64,000 nucleotides of DNA from Mucor racemosus (Eukaryota; Mucoromycota; Mucoromycetes; Mucorales; Mucoraceae): contig JAPEHQ010000019.1 of the NCBI GenBank assembly GCA_027405735.1, positions 501,001 through 565,000 of the forward strand. The letters run 5' to 3'. The position numbers and the translations under genes are program-made. Below are positions 36,416 through 47,656 of the stretch, in pieces. Position 1 is the stretch's first letter, and every line of letters starts with the position of its first letter. The notes below the pieces were generated by a model. The model ran no database searches and was not told where the DNA came from. It was given only the letters and a program-made list of their open reading frames with translations.

Positions 36416-38164
36416 ACTGTGTACTGCATTTTATTGAAATAAAAAAATAATCATTAGGAATGGTACTTGATTTACAGATTAGTTCCAAGCTGTAGTATCA
36501 CTTTTAAAGAATTCTTGAAGCATATAGGCATTCAATATCTTCAAGAAATTTGAAGATATAGTAAATTTGACAACCTTTCCTATACAAAGACACTTTTTAT
36601 TATGGACTTTTTAAGGCAGCATGGTATAAATAGCCAATAAAAGATCCTAAAGTAGAGGTTATTGGGTTTGAAGCGTGAGATTTTATCCGATTAATGACAA
36701 CCGTTAAGCTTGAACACAATGAATTTGGCCACGACATGCCACCTCTTTTTCCAGATGCTACATGTAGAATGTCGAAAAAGACATAAACCAGATGGCTAAA
36801 TGCGTATAAAGCTAATATACTACACACAAAAGTTTATAGAATCAGCAAAATTGGCTTAAATCAGTTCCTGAATGGTTCATTTCTTTAGTCTGTGGCCATT
36901 TATAGCGCTCAAAAGCATACCAAACGATTGCTCTCGTTTGGTAGATTCATTCTGAAGTATTTATGCAATTTTCTTTTCACCTTGATTTCAACTCGATTTT
37001 TGCCTTACCATACCTCATCCAAAATCTCAATTTTGACAAAATTCAATTTTTCAGTCGAAAAATGAGACTTTTTACTAAGGTAACAGTCGAGAACATATAA
37101 CCGAAATAACGCTACCTTTGCGTTAGAAATGTTTGTTTTGCGTCTGGAAACCAAGTTTTTTGGCGTTTCTCCAAAAAACTAAAATCGCACTTTAAAGAAA
37201 ATAACTAAACATTTTGTTAAAAAAATGTGCAAAAATAAAATGTTATCTTACGAAGACTTTCAAATTACACCTACTTTGTTTTTACAGCTTTTAATGTTAA
37301 TTATAAATTTTAGGTTGCAAAAATTCTTTAAATGTAATTTTTTTTTCCTAAAATGTCAATTTAGGTTAAGAATCTGACAAGTGCGTTTTTTATTTAAATC
37401 CCGACATAGATGCTTTTTACAGTGATTTGCAGTGATTAGTTTAAAATGAAGAGAATAATGCAGTAGACGATCTTACATTTCTTTTGCGAAATCATCTTGG
37501 AAAAATGTACATGTGCATACAAATATAAGATCTTGTGTTCCCATTGTCATGAGTTTAAACGGGTAATCGATTACAACAGGGTTTTACCTGTTTTCGTGCT
37601 ATGTTAAGCTCCTTTGTCTCGGAGCAAGTTTTACGATTCGGTATATTTGATATACTTATTCCCTCTTTTTATTTCCCTTTTTCCTCTTCGTCCAAGTTAA
37701 TATTGGATTTATAATCATTTTTTCAATTTGTATTGATTATATAATTGATACAAGTTTTCATTCAGTTGAATTCGAGAATGGAAAATACTTTACCATGTAG
37801 GAAATTGAGATCATCTATATGACTGACATCCACTCACAACGACTAAAAATTCCAGATTGCGCTACTATTAGTATTTTTTCCACGAATTTGACGAATCAAA
37901 TGAATTGTAATTGAGTAAATATACGAATGTTAGGAAAAATAGAGTCTCTTTGTATCACGCAACACCACATAAATCCAGAATTGTTCTTCTCGATTATTAA
38001 TAAAATCGGTTCAAATCTTTGATGATTGTTTATTTTTTTTTTCTATCTCTCTCTCTCGTGAACAAATCTTGTATAAAAATTGAAAAGGAAGACTAAATTT
38101 CTTTCTTTTCTTATTATATCCTACAGCAAATCACTCTTTCAAATCAAATCAAGTTAAAAAAGAC
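36416..38164. other. Spacer without a supported gene
   Basis: About 1.75 kb. A minus-strand frame at 36600-36827 (75 residues, ending YLYHAALKSP) has no recognisable domain and no ATG-proximal promoter. 37000-37460 looks like degenerate repeat sequence. From about 38040 a CT-rich tract (TTTTCTATCTCTCTCTCTCG) and the final 100 bases look like the core promoter and leader of the transporter gene. Confidence 0.4.
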
Positions 38165-40080
38165 ATGGCATATGTTGAAGAAAACTTAATCAAGAGTCAA
38201 TCAACTTCTTTTAATAAAAAAGAAGATCAATTAAATGAAAAAAAATTGGAATCTTGTTCCATCATTGAAACCGAAGAAATCAATGACATTCAAGAAGTCA
38301 GTAGCACTGCAAGCTCTGAAATAACAGCCAAAACAGGTAACAATAAATATACACAAATATTGCTCCAATCAATTTATTGATTTAGTTGTATACATTAGAT
38401 ACCTTGACACCTTCTGAAAAGGACGTAGAAAAGGCTTCTACTCATTTACCACCTGTAACAGATGAAGAAGGTCCTGATGGTGGATATGGCTGGCTCGTTG
38501 TTCTTGGCGCATTTTCTGTACAGATCACAAGTTTTGGTGTTGTTTCTAGTTGGTAAATATAATATATATACTGTTGATTATTAAATCACTAATAATATGT
38601 CAATTTTTTTTTCTGTATATTAGGGGTAAAAAAAAACACAAATAAAAACAAATGTGTATGCTTTATGCATATAAAAAACATGCAAATAACTGACTAATAT
38701 ATTATCTCATTAAACAGGTGTAATGCAGGATTATTTTCATCAAAACATGTTTTCTGATAATCCCAAGGCATTGGTAGATCTTAGTTTTGTGGGTACTTTG
38801 GCTCTGGTTTTTATCAATGGCTCAAGTCCTATTGTGCAATTTTTTGTTGCTAGATATGGACTTCGTCCTGTTATGATTGCGGGTACTTTATTCATTACTA
38901 TTGCATTGGAAATGGCCGGATTTGCTAGTGAGGTAATTACTACAACTTATAAAAGAGTTTTAGCCTTGATTTGTCAAAAAAAAAAAAAAAAAAAAAAAAA
39001 AAAGCGTCGGGTCAAGCATTTCATGTAAACAAATACTCAAAAACATCTATAGATTTGGCATTTATACCTTACTCAAGGCATACTATTTGGTTTAGGAGCA
39101 TCTTGCTTATATGGTACAGTAATGGCAGTAACCCCACAGTGGTTCACAAAGAACAGAGGTATTGCGTTAGGTATTGTAGCAGGTGGATCTGGCATTGGAG
39201 GTCTTGTAGTCCCCTTCATCGTCACCCCTCTTAATAGAAACTTGGGCCCTGCATGGACCTATCGTATATTGGGCTTTATTTGTTTGATTTGCGATATTAT
39301 AGCATGTATTTTTGTAAAGGAAAGAATTGTCCGCAAAAAGGAAAAGAAGAGTTTCTCTCAAATCATTAATTTTGGTGTTCTTAAAAATACGGATTTCCTT
39401 ATATTCAGTATTGCGTCTGATATTGGATTATTTGGTTATTTTGTACCCTTTTTCTTTTTGCCTTGTAAGTTGAGCTTGATATAGTTTTGGCTTTGGTTCA
39501 TTAACGTTTTATTGTTTACATTTAGCATATGCCACTGAATTGGGCATGTCTGATTCTCAAGGATCTTCAATGATTGCAGTTTGTTCGGCTATGAATTTCA
39601 TTGGGCGTTTGGCAGCAGGGTAAAAGATGTTAATCATGAAATTGCAGGAGATTGTTCATTAATCACAAATATTATAGTGCTTTAGCTGATCGCGTTGGAC
39701 GTATTAATTCAAATATTACGTTCACTTTACTTACAGCCATCAGTTGTTTACTCATCTGGACATTTGCTTTTGATTATCAATCTTTGATGGGTTTTAGTGC
39801 TGTATATGGTTTTGGTTGTGGTTCTTATTTTGCTTTAATGTCACCTATTTCTGCAAGTTTGCTTGGCATGGAACTATTCCCCTCTGGTTTATCTTTATTG
39901 CTCTTCTTGAACATGATTCCAATCTTTGGATCTAATATTGCAAGTGCTATTGAAGCAGGCGTGAGTTCCGCTCCTTACTTTTCTTACAAAATGTTTGCTG
40001 GTGTTGCTTGGTTGATTGGCGCATTGCTTTTACTCTTTTTGAAGTTTAAAATCAACAGAAATCCATTTGTAAAAATCTAA
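38165..40080 (+). CDS. MFS transporter, monocarboxylate-transporter-like (MCT family)
   Basis: Seven exons: join(38165..38336,38399..38552,38624..38625,38718..38932,39053..39464,39526..39619,39678..40080), 483 residues. A Ser/Glu-rich cytosolic N-terminus of about 85 residues precedes the family motif GPDGGYGWLVVLGAFSVQ. SWGVMQDYF follows in helix 1, then about 11 more hydrophobic segments; GRLAAGALADRVGRI is the loop-8/9 MFS motif. In fungi such proteins carry monocarboxylates, riboflavin or related small molecules at the plasma membrane. The substrate is unknown. Joining SW to GVMQ in frame requires a 2-base exon (GG at 38624-38625) between two introns. The intron at 38933-39052 contains about 28 A in a row. 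Confidence 0.88.
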
Positions 40081-41812
40081 GCATGATGTACCTTCCTTTT
40101 ATAAAATTATAAAACCCACTTTTTATTATTATTTGGAAGTTTATTCAAAATTCTTAGACTATTCTTTTTCTACCATCATTGGGCTCAGTTTGATTTGTTT
40201 CATAAACCAAATTCAAGTCTTCAACTAACACCCAGGTGCTGCATTAACAATGCTCCCAGTATCAGTTGTCCCTTTATAAGTGTTTAAGATGTATTTGCTA
40301 CTTACTTCAACCGCACAAAGCTCATCGATCAATCGTTCGGTTTCTGTCCTCAATGATTTCAAGTTGCTTGGAAATGAAAAGTTAAAAAGTGTCGTCTACA
40401 ACGTACAGATCGCGATTGGCAAGTTTTAGGACGTATATGTAGACATCTAGACACATGATCTGGATGATAGGAAATCTGATCTTTTCAAAGTCTGCAGCAG
40501 CAACAAAAGTAACCGATTTTAAGAAGTTGTTGACATGGCATTTGGTTGCTAGTATTGATTTGAGTTTGTCGGTTTTCAAGGATATTAAACAGCCATTTTA
40601 GAGCTAATTCCATTTCTAACTCATATTGAAATGTAATTCTTATAAATAGTCTTTTAAACCAAGACCTAGAAGCTCTTGGTTCTTTCTTTTACCATTAATT
40701 TTTCTAATAATTGGGCCTACGTTCTCCATGTTATCAGTCTTTATTATTACTATTTCTATAAATAAGACTTACGTACCTATAACTCTCAAATATGTCAACT
40801 TGTATTAATTGCAGTATTTGATGTATCTCTTCTGTTTTTCTCGCTTTTTGAAACTGTACTTTATAGATGCTAAAATAAGCTGTGCATCTGTGCATTTTAA
40901 CAGGGTTTTTGAGATATTCTTGTGACATTGTAATGCATCTTTTTCAGGAAATGGCCAAATGGTTAACCAAAAGTGCATCTAAATTCTATTGGCTCGCGCG
41001 TTTAGTTATGATGTGATTAGTTTTTGGTATTAAGATAATCATTTGTTTGCATAACTCGTTCACCAAAAATGGATTCAGTTGTGGCCAAACAGCTTCATAT
41101 TCAAACCCAATAGCCATCATTAATTAGATCAAAAACTCGCACTTGATACCTAATAACCTTTGATCAATCAAATACAGTTCTATTGATTGTTAGAAGTGAA
41201 AACTCTGTCAATCTGCTGGTTCAAAGCATTCGCCAAAAGCCAATAATTTTTGCATTAAAGGCCTTTATTTCCATAAGCAGTGAACCATTTGAAATCTGAC
41301 TTTTAAACAAAATTCAGGGGTAATTTTTTTCGGTATGAATTGAACTCTAGAGGATTTTTTTGGGTTTATAAAAGTTAGTTACAGTGTAAAGCAATACATA
41401 ATCTCAGCTTTAAACTTATGAAATTTACATTTGTATTTTTTGTTTTTTAAAAAGAAGGCATTGGGTGACACAGGACCCGTATTATTTTAAACGACACACA
41501 ATTTCCGTCTTTCGAATAAACTCAGGTTATATACGGTAGTCAACATAAAAAACCCAATGCTAAGGGATTTTTCTTTTGATACAAGTATACTTTAAAAACG
41601 CGGAAACAACTTTATTAAAAAAATGCAATATTCGTGGGGTAGAAAATAAGCAATTTCCCTAAGTTTCAAATTGCCCATTACTACTTCAAGTTGATCCATA
41701 TTTGGTATCACCCCAATTTAGATGCAGACATTTTTCCCTTCGTCTTTATATTGTTACTATTAGCCTTTTATTTCATTTTTTCTTATCCCACACTGATATC
41801 TTTATAGGAATT
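40081..41812. other. Spacer with one dispersed repeat copy
   Basis: 40560-40765 matches 47255-47348 plus 47657-47775, the second copy being split by a solo LTR. Two short minus-strand frames at 40382-40579 and 40734-40928 overlap the repeat and are not convincing. 41480-41812 is AT-rich promoter-like sequence before the thioesterase. Confidence 0.5.
40560..40765 (+). repeat. Dispersed repeat R4, copy without LTR
   Basis: Shared strings with the copy near 47255-47775 include CCATTTCTAACTCA and TAAATAGTCTTTTAAACCAA, joined directly here to GACCTAGAAG. In the other copy that same point carries the LTR and a duplicated ACCAA. This copy is therefore a pre-insertion-like empty site. Confidence 0.8.
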
Positions 41813-42740
41813 ATGCCAGAGTTATTATCAACAGTAGTCATTGAACCCACTGCAGCTCACACAGCAACTGTGATATGGTTACATGGTTTAGGGGATTCAG
41901 GTGTGGGCTGGCTTTTTTTAACTGAAGAATTGGGGCCTAAATATCCTTACATTAAATGGATATTGCCAAATGCGTAAGTTTTTATTTTATTTTTGATAAT
42001 AACAATTATGCAATATATCCTAATTTATTCTATCGAATATCTTAAGGTAGACCTTTAAAGGCAATTACATCTTTTGGAGAAGGTGCTCTAGTTAATGCAT
42101 GGTTTAATATTAACAGTTTTGAAAAAAAGGCCCATCTAGAAAAGATTGATGAGGACGGTATGCTTGAATCTGTAGGGTTAGGTACGTTTTAAGGCATGCA
42201 GGTACGACACAATTCTAATTCTCTTTACAGTTGATCAATTGATTCGAAATGAAATAAACCGTGGCATATCAAGTCAACGTATACTTTTAGGCGGTTTCAG
42301 TCAAGGTGAGTGAGTAGACTTTTACGGTTTTTGCTCTACTTACATGATATTTTTTCAAGGTTGTGTCATTTCGCTGTTAACTGCAGTTTCAACATCCCAT
42401 CATTTAGCTGGTGTGGTGGCTTGTAGTGGATGGCTTGCCCTGGGTGAAAAACTAGATACAGTAAGTTTTAAGGTTAAATCAATTTCATCGTAAACATTAA
42501 TATTTGTAACAGTTTGGCTCTCAAATGAATAAACAAATTCCTATATTAATGTGTCATGGTGAAGAAGACGCTGTTGTTGCATTTCGTTTTGGTAAAGCCA
42601 CTGCTAAATATTTAACCAAAAAAGGGTACTCGATTCAATTTGAGAATTACCCTGAGCTCGCGCATGCTGCTGAACTCAAAGAAATTGAAGATATTAGTGA
42701 ATTTATAGCCAGATGCTTACCTGTGATTAGTAAACTTTAA
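41813..42740 (+). CDS. Acyl-protein thioesterase / lysophospholipase (APT1-like)
   Basis: Five exons: join(41813..41973,42051..42181,42231..42305,42360..42460,42513..42740), 231 residues, the usual family size. Motifs: TVIWLHGLGDSGVGW (oxyanion), WILPNAPLKAI, LLGGFSQGCVISL (Ser nucleophile near residue 119, its codon region split by an intron), MCHGEEDAVV (acid) and YPELAHAAEL (His). The family removes palmitate from S-acylated proteins such as Ras and G-alpha in the cytosol, and can hydrolyse lysophospholipids. The ATG at 41813 is the only in-frame one upstream of the conserved region. Confidence 0.92.
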
Positions 42741-43133
42741 ATAAAGCTCTAGTTGTGTAAGGTTACATTTTATATATGACAATAAACTTGCTAAATGGCT
42801 GATAGGAATGATGAGCATCTTGTTATCAATATGAAAACACTGTTGTTAGTAACATTCCTGGATGAAAATAAAATAAAAAATGATCGTCAAATTCTCTCCC
42901 GCTTTTAGGCCTGAAATAATGTTTATTGAATGCAATTGCAGTTTTATACATAGCATAACAATTGTAGAAGATTATTGTTTGTTCTAGGTTGAGATTTTTT
43001 TAAAGTTTTCCTATTTCTTTTCCTTCTTTTCCGCTGATATAAAATACAACATTGAATCATTGTACACCTAGCTTCTCTTCTTTTAGTCTATTTGGTCTTT
43101 TTTTATTTTATTAATTATTATTTTACGGTATAA
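42741..43133. other. Spacer between thioesterase and NXPE-like genes
   Basis: About 390 bases in tandem arrangement. The last 100 bases have pyrimidine-rich tracts (CTTCTCTTCTTTTAG) typical of a leader close to the start codon. No gene. Confidence 0.5.
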
Positions 43134-45356
43134 ATGACTGTATATACACTACTAGAAGAACAGGCAGCTCAAGAGAAACCATCATACAAAACATGGTATG
43201 TCCTTGGCCTCAGTTTAACTGCGGTGGCAATAGCAGGCTATTTTATGCTCACTTATCAACATATTGAGAGTGATCAAGATGCTATTCCAGAGATAAACAC
43301 TACAATTCCAGTCAGATCAATCAATTTCACTGTACCTACGCAAGAACAATTATATTTCGTTGATTTGGATAAATACGTTATAGAAGATCATATAATTCAA
43401 GCATTTCAAAAGAATACAGCTGATTCTATCAAGCAGATCACAATCGATAAACTGATGCAATTATACTACAAAAACCAAACAATTGTACCTTGGTCTGATA
43501 GATGGTTGAGTAGCAACAACTCAACAGAAAAAACCACCTTTTCCTGCGACAATCAGCCATTGCCATATCCAATTGTTCGCCACTTAGCAACTGAATACTT
43601 TCCATTAAAAAACGCGGATAGTTTTTATGATGATGATAATAAAAGTACACCTTTCAATTACGATTCACCAGCCCTAATCTTACCATTTGCAAAACAACCG
43701 AAATTGGTTCAGGGACAAGAACTTTGTATTAGAATCATAGTGCCATTCAAAGATGTCGGCAAGGATGATGTTCATCGCTTATTATACAGACCATACCCTC
43801 AAAATAATGCTCAACTCACCAGTCCATGGTGGGATACAATGATGACCTCCTTAACGGATATCCATACTAATGCTAGTATTCCGATCCAAATGCAACCTTG
43901 GAGAGAACATCGTAATTTGCGCCAACGTGCTCGACAACTAAACAATGTAAATAATCAAATCCCTGAATGGACTAGACTAAGAGAAGACGAATTGTATGAA
44001 AGAGAACGTACTCATATTTACGAAGCACAAATCGTTTTACCTCAAGAAGGTTCTTGGGAACTATCCAGTATTTTGGAATTTGTCGAAGCTCGTTACAATT
44101 TTGAATATGGACCTGTCTCACCTTATAAACCAATCCAAATACCTGTGTTCCCCACTGGTCTTCAATATATAAATATCTCTTCAAATTCGCAAGGCCAGAA
44201 CCCCATAATTCCAAAGACTGATGAAGATTCTTTAAAAGAGCATCTTGCACTACCGCTTTGTAAAGGCTTTGATAATCCTGGAAGATGGCTTCCTTTTCCT
44301 AAAAATAACTCGTCTCAAGGTGCATTAGCAAGTTCGCAACTTGCAGGTCTAACTAGAGATGGAAAATACTGGGCCCCGTATTCTTGTCGATTCCGCCATC
44401 TTTCTTATGAACAATTTAATCGTTGTGCCTCCAAGAAATATGCTCGTGGTATGAATCTATATGGTGATTCCAATATTCGTAGATCTATTAAAAAGTTCTT
44501 GAGTCATGGACAATGGTGCAAGGACTGGGAGAAACACATCACACAGCCATTACTACCAGATGATCAAAAGCCAGTTATTGATTCCACCTATTTAGTACGT
44601 CGTGATGAGCCTGCTTCTCCACCAGTAGTAGACAATGGCGATTACAATTCGCCTAAAGAATATAGATACACTGAAGAATCACAAACTCGTAATTGTTATT
44701 GTGAAGATTTCAGCGAACCTCATTGGAATAAAACATGGTTTGATCCCATGGCAAGAAGATTTGAACTGGTATACAGCAACAATGCAACAGAATCAAAAGC
44801 ACTTGGAATAACCGAATGGGATGATAAACCTGTTAATGGATCCTCACCAAAGCTCGGCAATGATAGATTTCCCGTTAGCTCTTACAAATGGGATGGTCTT
44901 ACTTACCTCAATATACCTGGATGGGATACAGCTGTTCCTTCAAGCCCTCGAGAAGTTGATGTTGCAATTTTCTCACTTGGTAATTGGGATGCTGCATTTG
45001 CTGAATTAGAGCCATACTTGAAGGATGTCGATCGTCTTATCAGGCAAATCAAGGAATTTTATGACCTCAGTAAAACAAAGATTATCTACCGAACAGCACA
45101 ATATTATTGCTGTAGAATTGATGTTTCAGGGCGCACTCGTCAAGTGAGTGGACCTAGATTGGATTCTTTTGAACAAGAAGTACGCAATAGATTTGTAAAG
45201 GAATTAAAAGCTGAAATTTGGGATACTTATACATTAGGGGAAACTAAAACTTGGGATGAAAAAACAATTGGCATCACTTGTCCTTCAAATCATGTACCAG
45301 CAGATCAAGTAGACATTGAAAATCAAATTTTAATGAATGGTCTTTGCAATTTTTAA
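43134..45356 (+). CDS. Single-pass membrane protein with NXPE/PC-esterase-like SGNH domain
   Basis: Single exon, 740 residues. A type II signal anchor lies at about residues 20-40 (TWYVLGLSLTAVAIAGYFML). A long luminal region with several NxS/T sites and a beta-sandwich-like part follows (about 170-340). The C-terminal domain contains CRFRHLSYEQF, the putative nucleophile motif YGDSNIRRSI (near residues 443-451), AIFSLGNWDAAF, and a late SNHVPADQVDIENQILMN that could supply the acid and His. This combination resembles neurexophilin-and-PC-esterase (NXPE) and plant TBL-type O-acetyl-transferase or esterase families. A role in modifying cell-surface polysaccharide is inference. Confidence 0.75.
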   Translation: MTVYTLLEEQAAQEKPSYKTWYVLGLSLTAVAIAGYFMLTYQHIESDQDAIPEINTTIPVRSINFTVPTQEQLYFVDLDKYVIEDHIIQAFQKNTADSIKQITIDKLMQLYYKNQTIVPWSDRWLSSNNSTEKTTFSCDNQPLPYPIVRHLATEYFPLKNADSFYDDDNKSTPFNYDSPALILPFAKQPKLVQGQELCIRIIVPFKDVGKDDVHRLLYRPYPQNNAQLTSPWWDTMMTSLTDIHTNASIPIQMQPWREHRNLRQRARQLNNVNNQIPEWTRLREDELYERERTHIYEAQIVLPQEGSWELSSILEFVEARYNFEYGPVSPYKPIQIPVFPTGLQYINISSNSQGQNPIIPKTDEDSLKEHLALPLCKGFDNPGRWLPFPKNNSSQGALASSQLAGLTRDGKYWAPYSCRFRHLSYEQFNRCASKKYARGMNLYGDSNIRRSIKKFLSHGQWCKDWEKHITQPLLPDDQKPVIDSTYLVRRDEPASPPVVDNGDYNSPKEYRYTEESQTRNCYCEDFSEPHWNKTWFDPMARRFELVYSNNATESKALGITEWDDKPVNGSSPKLGNDRFPVSSYKWDGLTYLNIPGWDTAVPSSPREVDVAIFSLGNWDAAFAELEPYLKDVDRLIRQIKEFYDLSKTKIIYRTAQYYCCRIDVSGRTRQVSGPRLDSFEQEVRNRFVKELKAEIWDTYTLGETKTWDEKTIGITCPSNHVPADQVDIENQILMNGLCNF

Positions 45357-45438
45357 AGATTTATAACTTTTTTTTTTTTTGGAAATAAAATTACACTTTA
45401 CTATAATACATTTTAATTTTTGTGTGTTTTCTTTGTAC

Positions 45439-46054
45439 TTATTGACCATGTACAACAGGCTCTCCATTTTCTGTTAAAGCATGATTACCAATATCAATAA
45501 TTTTGTTATCAGATTTACGAACAACTGTGAATTCCAAAGTGGACCATTTTTGTCCTCCTCGCTTTGAGGTAAAATGAACTCGGGCAACTTCACCTAATAA
45601 ATATAGAAATAATCAATAAACTAACCCAATTTATTCAACACTAAAAAAAAAAAAAAAGCTTACCAGTTGATCCCTTGACATCAAAACCAATATCAATTTT
45701 ACCCTTCAAATGGTTAACAGTACCACTAATCCAAGGCCATGAGTCTGCATAATCAACATGATCACCAATAAGTGCAATAACACGAGGATCATAACGCACC
45801 ATAAAGAGGGTACCATGAACTACACTACTCGATAAACGTTGATGATTCAAAGCTGCTCCAAGTCCAACGACCCAAACAACAGCTCCAACGCCAACACCAG
45901 TCCACAACCAACGCTTTTTAGATGGTGGTGGAGGTTTAGGTAATTCACGTTCTACAACAACAGTTTTAGATGCGAATTGACGACGTGCTGTTGAAGATAA
46001 AAGCGTGCGGGTAATTGGACGTGCCAATAACAATCTAGATGATAAAAATGACAT
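45439..46054 (-). CDS. Cytochrome c oxidase assembly factor Coa1-like protein
   Basis: Two exons: complement(join(45439..45593,45664..46054)), 181 residues. The N-terminus is Arg/Ser-rich without acidic residues (MSFLSSRLLLARPITRTLLS), a typical mitochondrial presequence. One transmembrane segment follows (WLWTGVGVGAVVWVVGLGAAL), then the conserved block GDHVDYADSWPWISGTVNHLKGKIDI. Coa1 acts in the inner membrane during early Cox1 assembly. A Tim21-type import factor has a similar layout (presequence, single TM) and is the main alternative. The ADSWPWISG...NHLKG block favours Coa1. Confidence 0.8.
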
Positions 46055-47343
46055 TCTGACAATGGTTTTTTGTTGATTAAAAAAAGGTTGTGTGGCCCCT
46101 TGAAAGCTTTGAGTTTAATGGCACAATTGTACAGTGGGATTCATCGTCACATTTGGACCCCAGTGAGTGAGTATTGAAAGCTTATGTTGTATGCACTGCT
46201 ACATAAAGCTAGAAGATAACGGTTATTGAACAGAATAGAATTACATTATCACACATGTGTGCATAGAGCATGTACCTCAACCAATGTATGTCATTATTTA
46301 CCTTTAAAATTATGAAATACTGTAGTATTTAATGAAGAAAGGCTGCATTTGCATCATACTTTGCACTTTGGGTAAACCTTTGCGCTTGTTAGTTTCCTTG
46401 AGAAAGCAAACGAAAATGAAATCTTACAATTATTCGTTATCAAAGCAATTTGAGGCGCTTTACATCAATTTAAGGGGTAAAATGCTCAATGTCCACAACC
46501 AATGACCAGACAAAAAGCCCGCAAAATAAACATGAGGTCCAAAAGTTACATCTCAGAACGTGAAATAAACTTTCTTACAGGTACCCACTTGAAAAAATTT
46601 GGATTTTCAAAAGACTAATTTTCAAAGCTTCCAATCTTCAAAATCGGAGCGTACCCCTTTTTCACTAATTGACCCCCTACTGAATACGTATGGGAATATA
46701 CCTCAGACACTGAAAAATATAGATGAATTAGTCACATTATGCTGCCTGCTCCTGAAATTATTTTATATATATCCCATGAAACAACGCTAAAAAAAAGGTA
46801 AAATTTATTGTCTTTTCCTTGAAAATTGGGTCCCACTTTTCATTCCTGCTCTAGTTTTTTTTTCGCTAGATAACACCAAGAAAAAATTATATGTCAATGT
46901 ACCTGATATGTTCAGCTTTAATCCAAAAACAAGTATCCAAAAACATCCTATTTTTTGCAGTTGGTATAACTTTTTTAATGCTAATGTTTCAGATTTTTAC
47001 AGGTATTCACTGCTAAAAATTAAAAACTTTGAGTCTTCATATCTCTGCAAAAAATTAAGCTAAATTAACAATTCCTAATAATAAAACTTACTTGTTTTAA
47101 ATGCTCTACAACATATGAAAGTATAAAAAAATTCTGAGCACTTTTTTTTTATTTCGTTTTTTTTATGTTTCTATAGTAGATTTCAAAATATTCTTTAAAT
47201 TAAGCAACATTTTTTTTTACATCCATATTAATGATCTCGCTGAGCTCTACCTGTCGGTTTTCGAGGATATTGAACAGCCAATTTTGAAGCCAAGTCCATT
47301 TCTAACTCACATTGAAATGTGATTCTTATAAATAGTCTTTTAA
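46055..47343. other. Spacer including repeat R1 copy 2
   Basis: 46055-46590 is the promoter side of the Coa1-like gene plus AT-rich sequence without features. About 46670-47230 is the second copy of repeat R1 (first copy at 10740-11350), followed directly by the left half of repeat R4 (47240-47348). No gene is supported. Confidence 0.55.
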
Positions 47344-47348
47344 ACCAA

Positions 47349-47656
47349 TGATGTATCATTCTTAACAGGATGTTAAATCCAAAAGTAAAACAATAGTCCC
47401 AAGAACCGAAATTCAAGTCAATTAACCATCAACGGAACCACGGTTCCAGCATGATATTATAGCATGATATTAAAGCATGATGTTCCACCATCATGCCACA
47501 TTAGTATAGTAGATAACACCTATAATCCTTATCATATCATCATTTCCCTCAACTCAATTTGTATATAAACCCTCTTTATTTCCTTTTAATAAACGATATC
47601 TCTTTACTTGATTAAATTTCTGGTTTTATTTAACATTAACATATTCTGATAAATCA
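47349..47656 (+). mobile_element. Solo LTR, family A (308 bp)
   Basis: It begins TGATGTATCA, ends TGATAAATCA, and has a perfect 5-base target duplication ACCAA (47344-47348 and 47657-47661). TATATAAA lies at 47572-47579 and AATAAA near 47589. An internal run of three GCATGATATTA/GCATGATGTT-type units lies at about 47450-47485. It interrupts repeat R4, whose uninterrupted copy at 40560-40765 shows the pre-insertion sequence. No internal coding region is attached. Confidence 0.93.

Noticed and set aside
36600..36827. Minus-strand frame of 75 residues
   Set aside because: No domain, splice or promoter support; surrounded by repeat-like sequence.
41702..41977. N-terminally extended thioesterase starting at 41702
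   Set aside because: The extension starts at TTG, not ATG; the first in-frame ATG is 41813 and family members start near there.
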